DNA of 10,348 nucleotides from Chrysochromulina parva. Lineage: Eukaryota; Haptophyta; Prymnesiales; Chrysochromulinaceae. Position 1 is the stretch's first letter, and each line of letters begins with the position of its first letter. The position numbers and the translations under genes are program-made. Shown here piece by piece: positions 6,948 to 10,348 of this stretch. The notes below the pieces were generated by a model, which worked only from the letters and a program-made list of their open reading frames with translations, made no database searches and had not been told where the DNA came from. The stretch lies in the NCBI GenBank assembly GCA_002887195.1, contig PJAB01002130.1, positions 1 to 10,348 of the forward strand, written 5' to 3'.

Positions 6948-7299
6948 ATAAAGATTATCCCCCGACAAATCGAATCAAGTCAAGACCTTCAAGTCCAGCA
7001 TGAGTTCGACAGTGGAAACGCGGTGGCCGCAGGCTGAGGCTCGGACTCGGCGGCTTCACGGGCGTTCGTACTAACATTGCCTACTAAGTGTACTGTACTT
7101 CTAGATGCTTGGGGAATCGTACAAACACGTTTGTGTCGTGACTACAGGGTTTGACAATGGATACAGGAGCGAGGAGGTCGCCTCGGTGCTCGGAGTGAGC
7201 GAGTATACTCAGTACTCTGTGTTTTGACCAAGGGAGCGGAGCCGCCCTTTGAGACGGTGTGCGGGTGTGGTGTAGTGGTGAGCGGCGCGGGGGACCGCG

Positions 7300-7317
7300 A
7301 TGAACCTGACTGACTGA
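7300..7317 (+). other. Five-codon upstream ORF (MNLTD)
   Basis: ATG AAC CTG ACT GAC TGA ends 67 nt before the first ATG of the phosphoesterase frame. The TGAC repeat supplies stop codons. If it is in the mRNA it is a minimal uORF that could lower or condition translation. Its presence in the transcript is not shown by the sequence. Confidence 0.35.
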
Positions 7318-7322
7318 CTGAC
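7307..7322 (+). repeat. (TGAC)4 microsatellite
   Basis: Four exact TGAC units in the leader, overlapping the short upstream ORF and carrying the last in-frame stop before the phosphoesterase start. Confidence 0.85.
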
Positions 7323-7384
7323 AGACTCCGCGGCCGCCGCCGCCCCTCCTCCTTCCCGCCGCGAAGCACATCCAGGGCGTGTTC

Positions 7385-10186
7385 ATGCAGCCACTCCAGC
7401 CCCAGCCGCCGTCGCAACAAAACCGAAACCGCCGTCCTGGGCGATACTTCCGGTGTCTCCGGTGCAATATGCTCGAGCTCTTTCTTATCATCTTCGCCGT
7501 CGGCGCGAAGACTGGCGCTGGTCACGCGAAAACTGCCGGCGCCGAGGCGATAGAACATGTGGTGCTTCTCGTCATGGAGAATCGGCCATTCGACATGTTC
7601 TATGGCTTTGCTCAGCCCGTACTGACTGGCAGGATTGATGGCCTGACAGGTAAGGAGTGCTTTCCAACGCCGCCGCTGAAAACGGGCGAGACGCCGCATT
7701 ACCAGCATGGCATCGACATCGAAATGATTGGGGACGATGGCGATGCAGCCGAGAAGTGGGGCGTCGACCCCGACGGGGACAAAGACGACGGCTATGACAA
7801 GGAGCGTGCAGTCAACATCCCTGACTGGGGCCTCGACCCATCACACCCGCTCGACCGTAAGACGCAGATCTTGTACAACACGTATGCGAACGAGGACAAG
7901 TACGTTTCCTTTGCCTACACGGCGCTCCCGCCCGGCGAGACGGACGACACCAAGCACTGGCTTCGCGCCACGTACACGTCTGTGAGCGACGCGATGCCCG
8001 TGTACTTCGAGGCCGTCTCGGGCACGCCCGACCTGTATAAGCTGCGCAACATGTGGCCTGGGTACGAGGGCTACCTGTGCGACCAGGCCCAGAGCGGCGG
8101 CAGCTACATGTTCATGCACACTTCGTGCTCCGAGGAGGCGGCGCTGCCTCTGCTGGTGGTGCGCAACGTGACCGGAACATACACGCTCCAGACGACGGAT
8201 GGCAAGTACGTGTCCTACTGCGACAGCGGCTGCTCGGGCGGCCGTTGGGTTTCGGCCTCGTACACGGGCGTCGCCGATGCGATGACGCTAAAGCTGAGCG
8301 ATCCTGGCGTCGCGCCGCCGCCGCCGCCGCTCGGCCCTCCTGCGTGTGTCCAGAACGGCGCGGCCCTTTACATTTGTCATGATGGCGGCCCTTGGCTGGG
8401 CGCACCGCCGCTCGGCTGGAACTCGAGCTGGGACGGCTTCAACCCCATGTGCCCGGGCAACAAACTGCCTGAGCTCTGCCCGGGCGGCAGGTGCCCGCCT
8501 CTCTGCACGAATGGCTTAGGCACCGTAGGGCGCAACAAGCCATGCAAGTGGCCGCTCACGTACCAAAACAAGACCTATGATGGCAGCACGGGCGGCATTG
8601 GCTCTGCCCTGGGAGGTTACGGCCTATGCAGCCCGTACGGCGGCGTGTACAACGGCTCATACGGCGGTGTCAAGCCATGCGGATCCGAACCAGAGAACAC
8701 AAAGACTGGCTTCTGGGCAGGCTGCGTCCAGTTCCCCCAAACCGACCATGGCGGATGGCTTCTATCGGGCGCCGCGCCTGAGGCGGTGCACCAGTTCTCG
8801 CCGGAGCAGGTGCCCATTCACATCAAGCTCGCACAAGAGTTTGCCCTTTTCGACCAGTACCACGTCTCCTTCCCTGGCCCGTCCACGCCCAACCACCTGT
8901 ACTTGATGACCGGCACAAACGCGGGCTGTACCGAGACAGGCCAGGATTTCCAGTGCGTGAGCGGCAAAAAGTACCCTCAGAAGACCATCTTCGAGAGCCT
9001 CGCGGAGGCGGGGCATGAGTGGCGCTACTACATCAACGACACGAGGTGAGCGCAGCAGCTGCCGATCGATGCAGCACGCCTCAGCCGGCCTGGATTCGCC
9101 ACCCGTGCCTCGATCGTCAGCACAAAGCACCCGCGCCGCCGTCTCTGAGGACCCCCCAACCCCCCACCCCCCACCCCCTGCTTGCTTTCTCTGTGCAGCT
9201 GGGTCTACTTCGTCGAGTACTTCAACACAAAGGAGGGCGCAGATGGGATCCAGCGGTATGATGAGTTTTATCATCGCGCACGCACGGGCACACTGCCAGC
9301 CTACTCGTGGATCCTACCTCGCGAGGGCGCGAACGCTACGACAGGCGAGGGCTCGAATGACGACCACCCATGCCACGACATACGGCTGGGTGAGAAGCTG
9401 CTTAAGGACACGTACGAGGCGCTCCGAGCAGGCCCCGGCTGGAACAAGACGTTGCTCTTCATCACGTATGATGATTCGGGAGGCTGGTACGATCACGCAC
9501 CCCTGCCGACAGCGGGCATCCCGCGACCAGACGATGAGTATGGCCAGTGCGGCACGACGGTAGACACGAACTGGCTGGGCATGCGAGTCCCCTCCCTTCT
9601 CATCTCGCCGTGGGTGAGCAAAGGCAAGGTGATCCACGATCCGGACGGGCCAACGCCCACTTCCAAATACGAGCATTCCTCGCTCCTCTCAGCGTTGAAG
9701 ACAATCTTCGACCTACCTAACTACCTCACGAGGCGTGACGAATGGGCGGGTGATTTCTCAAAGGAGCTGGTGGGACGCGGCGGCGCTCGAGCGCTGATTG
9801 CCATTGATTGCTACCGATTGCTACTGATTGCCACTGATGATCTGCCTCATCAGGACCTGACGGCGCCGCGCACCGACTGCCCGATGCATCTGCCCGACCC
9901 ACCCACCGACGCCGAGATGGCTGAAATCACGGGGCGCCTCCTAAGCCCCCGCCACGCCACGCATGTGAGTACGGGTTCAGGCCGCACTGCGACCGACCCA
10001 GCTCAGCCCGGGCAGCTCACTGCCCGTCAGCGCCGGCGCATCAAGGGCCTCGCCAAGGCGACTGACCTGCAGCTCCCGGAGCTGAGCAGGATGGATCATC
10101 AGGCAGCGGAGGCATGGCTCCTGCAGGCCGAGGTGATGCACCGCCGAATGAGCCAGTCTGGCAGGTTCCGCCGTGACGAGCTGTGA
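7385..10186 (+). CDS. Secreted/ER phosphoesterase, AcpA / non-specific phospholipase C family, spliced
   Basis: Proposed join 7385-9045, 9199-9769, 9854-10186 (854 residues). The family hydrolyses phosphodiesters or phosphomonoesters such as phospholipid head groups. Motifs in order: HVVLLVMENRPFD (E65, N66, D70) at the metal site; an inserted beta-trefoil-like region at about 171-308; GWNSSWDGFNPMC; FSPEQVPIHIKLAQEFALFDQY; PGPSTPNHLYL, where S500 aligns with the Ser/Thr nucleophile; after splicing YDDSGGWYDHAP (645-656; the family usually has DEsGG, here DD); GMRVPSLLISPW from 681; YEHSS from 711; and APRTDCPMHLP. The first ATG is at 7385; ATG 7469 (residue 29) begins a textbook signal peptide, MLELFLIIFAVGAKTGAGHA, and may be the real start. 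At least seven N-glycosylation sequons support secretory entry. The chain ends in RRDEL, a KDEL-type retrieval signal. Substrate and phosphate regulation are unknown. Confidence 0.88.
9046..9198 (+). other. Intron 1 of the phosphoesterase gene (153 nt)
   Basis: The upstream frame hits TGA at 9047. Removing GTGAGC...TGTGCAG (9046-9198) joins AG to C, making a Ser codon and the sequence WRYYINDTSWVYFVEYF, which reads straight through as the family does. The donor GTGAGC and acceptor TGTGCAG are canonical. Splicing also completes an NDT sequon context. The pyrimidine tract is unusual, with four runs of 5-6 C at 9152-9178. Confidence 0.9.
9152..9178 (+). repeat. C-run tract upstream of the 3' splice site
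   Basis: Runs of 6, 6, 6 and 5 cytosines separated by one or two adenines. The opposite (template) strand fits a four-run G-quadruplex; the sense strand or RNA could form an i-motif-like structure. It serves as, or replaces, the usual U-rich polypyrimidine tract. Confidence 0.85.
9770..9853 (+). other. Probable in-frame intron 2 (84 nt) or retained exitron
   Basis: GTGGGA...CATCAG is flanked by codons for WAGDFSKEL and DLTAPRTDCPMHLP. The family normally runs from the WAG.F segment into PRxDCP with no Val-Gly-Arg or hydrophobic insert, so excision gives the better protein. It is phase 0, exactly 28 codons, and has no stop, so the unspliced reading also makes a full 882-residue protein ending in RDEL. 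Its body is a 10-bp tandem repeat. The donor GTGGGA is weaker than that of intron 1. Confidence 0.6.
9795..9844 (+). repeat. 10-bp tandem repeat, about 4.5 units
   Basis: Units TGATTGCCAT, TGATTGCTAC, CGATTGCTAC, TGATTGCCAC and partial TGATGATCTG follow without gaps. Base composition is AT-richer than the flanking exons. The repeat fills most of the probable second intron. Confidence 0.85.
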
Positions 10187-10207
10187 CGTCGTCACATGTC
10201 TCATGTG
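10183..10207. repeat. Overlapping inverted repeats at the stop codon
   Basis: GTGAC (10183-10187) pairs with GTCAC (10191-10195), and CACATG (10193-10198) pairs with CATGTG (10202-10207), each across 3 nt. The two stems are mutually exclusive. They begin at the stop codon of the phosphoesterase gene. Confidence 0.6.
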
Positions 10208-10218
10208 TGCGAGCGCGG

Positions 10219-10348
10219 CCATTCAATTCCCAATACCCAAACAGGTGTGGGGTTAGGGCCTTATAAACATGAAAAATAGTAGACCACTCCCCCTTGGGTC
10301 AACCATTCAGTTCCCAAACAGGTGTGGGGTTAGGGCCTTATAAACATG
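10219..10348 (+). repeat. Direct repeat with TTAGGG-like core and TATAAA, cut by window edge
   Basis: Copies at 10219-10271 and 10303-10348 share a 36-bp identical block (10236-10271 and 10313-10348, offset 77 bp). The block holds GTGTGGGGTTAGGGCC followed by TTATAAACATG. Copy 2 lacks 7 bp in its left part. Because copy 2 is still matching at the last base, the array may continue to the right. It could be a satellite or dispersed repeat, or duplicated promoter elements (TATAAA) of a gene beyond the window. Confidence 0.85.

Larger units (their letters stand above)
6948..7384 (+). promoter_or_regulatory. Intergenic spacer and leader of the phosphoesterase gene
   Basis: 437 bp hold the 3' end of the ATP-grasp transcript and the promoter and leader of the next gene. 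There is no clear TATA box or AATAAA. It contains short palindromes: ACAAAC-AC-GTTTGT (7121-7134), GAGTATACTC (7201-7210) and the imperfect AAGTGTACTGTACTT (7086-7100). It also has a (TGAC)4 run at 7307-7322. An in-frame TGA at 7319-7321 limits the downstream gene to starts right of it. No protein-coding gene is supported here. Confidence 0.55.

Noticed and set aside
7265..7305. tRNA A-box-like TGGTGTAGTGGT
   Set aside because: There is no B-box (GGTTCRANNCC) at the right distance and no closing acceptor stem.
7841..8119. Minus-strand frames opposite the phosphoesterase exons
   Set aside because: They are antisense to conserved enzyme motifs and show no independent coding evidence.
9182..9198. 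Independent gene beginning at 9182
   Set aside because: The TTG lies in the intron. The downstream sequence carries the C-terminal motifs of the same phosphoesterase and joins exactly across GT-AG boundaries.

Overview
The window looks like nuclear DNA of a GC-rich, single-celled photosynthetic eukaryote. A haptophyte is my first guess; a pelagophyte or green alga is also possible. The evidence is intron-containing genes with GT-AG boundaries, a long Ser-Pro-Pro-Pro ectodomain of the algal wall/extracellular-matrix type, animal-like PDZ and EF-hand modules in the same polypeptide, a secreted N-glycosylated enzyme with a C-terminal RDEL, wide gene spacing and no bacterial ribosome-binding-site pattern. 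I see no rRNA or tRNA gene, transposon or CRISPR array. The taxon cannot be fixed from the sequence alone.

Layout. (1) 1-3534, plus strand: the 3' part of a large gene for a single-pass membrane protein, open at the left window edge. It has an (SPPP)n extracellular stalk, a globular domain with a Cys pair, a second Pro-rich hinge, a transmembrane segment, and a cytoplasmic tail with a duplicated 51-residue segment, a PDZ domain, an Ala/Glu-rich helical region and one EF-hand loop. (2) 3535-4219: gene-free convergent spacer with several inverted repeats. (3) 5512-4220, minus strand: an intact 430-codon reading frame of unknown function. (4) 5513-5843: divergent promoter/5' leader region with a 14-bp perfect palindrome and a 13-bp inverted repeat. 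(5) 5844-6947, plus: an ATP-grasp (RimK-like) enzyme of 367 residues starting at an excellent Kozak ATG. (6) 6948-7384: spacer/leader with short palindromes, a TGAC microsatellite and a five-codon upstream ORF. (7) 7385-10186, plus: a spliced gene for a secreted phosphoesterase of the AcpA / non-specific phospholipase C family, with a beta-trefoil-like insertion and a C-terminal RDEL. A 153-nt intron is needed to join its two halves. A second, 84-nt intron is probable but in frame, so a version that keeps it is also translatable. (8) 10187-10348: 3' flank with two copies of a 36-bp element carrying a TTAGGG-like core and a TATAAA.

The genes do not form an operon or an obvious pathway. The best leads are the wall-to-cytoplasm PDZ/EF-hand protein, the ER-retrieved phosphoesterase with its in-frame intron made of 10-bp repeats, and the repeated element at the right edge.
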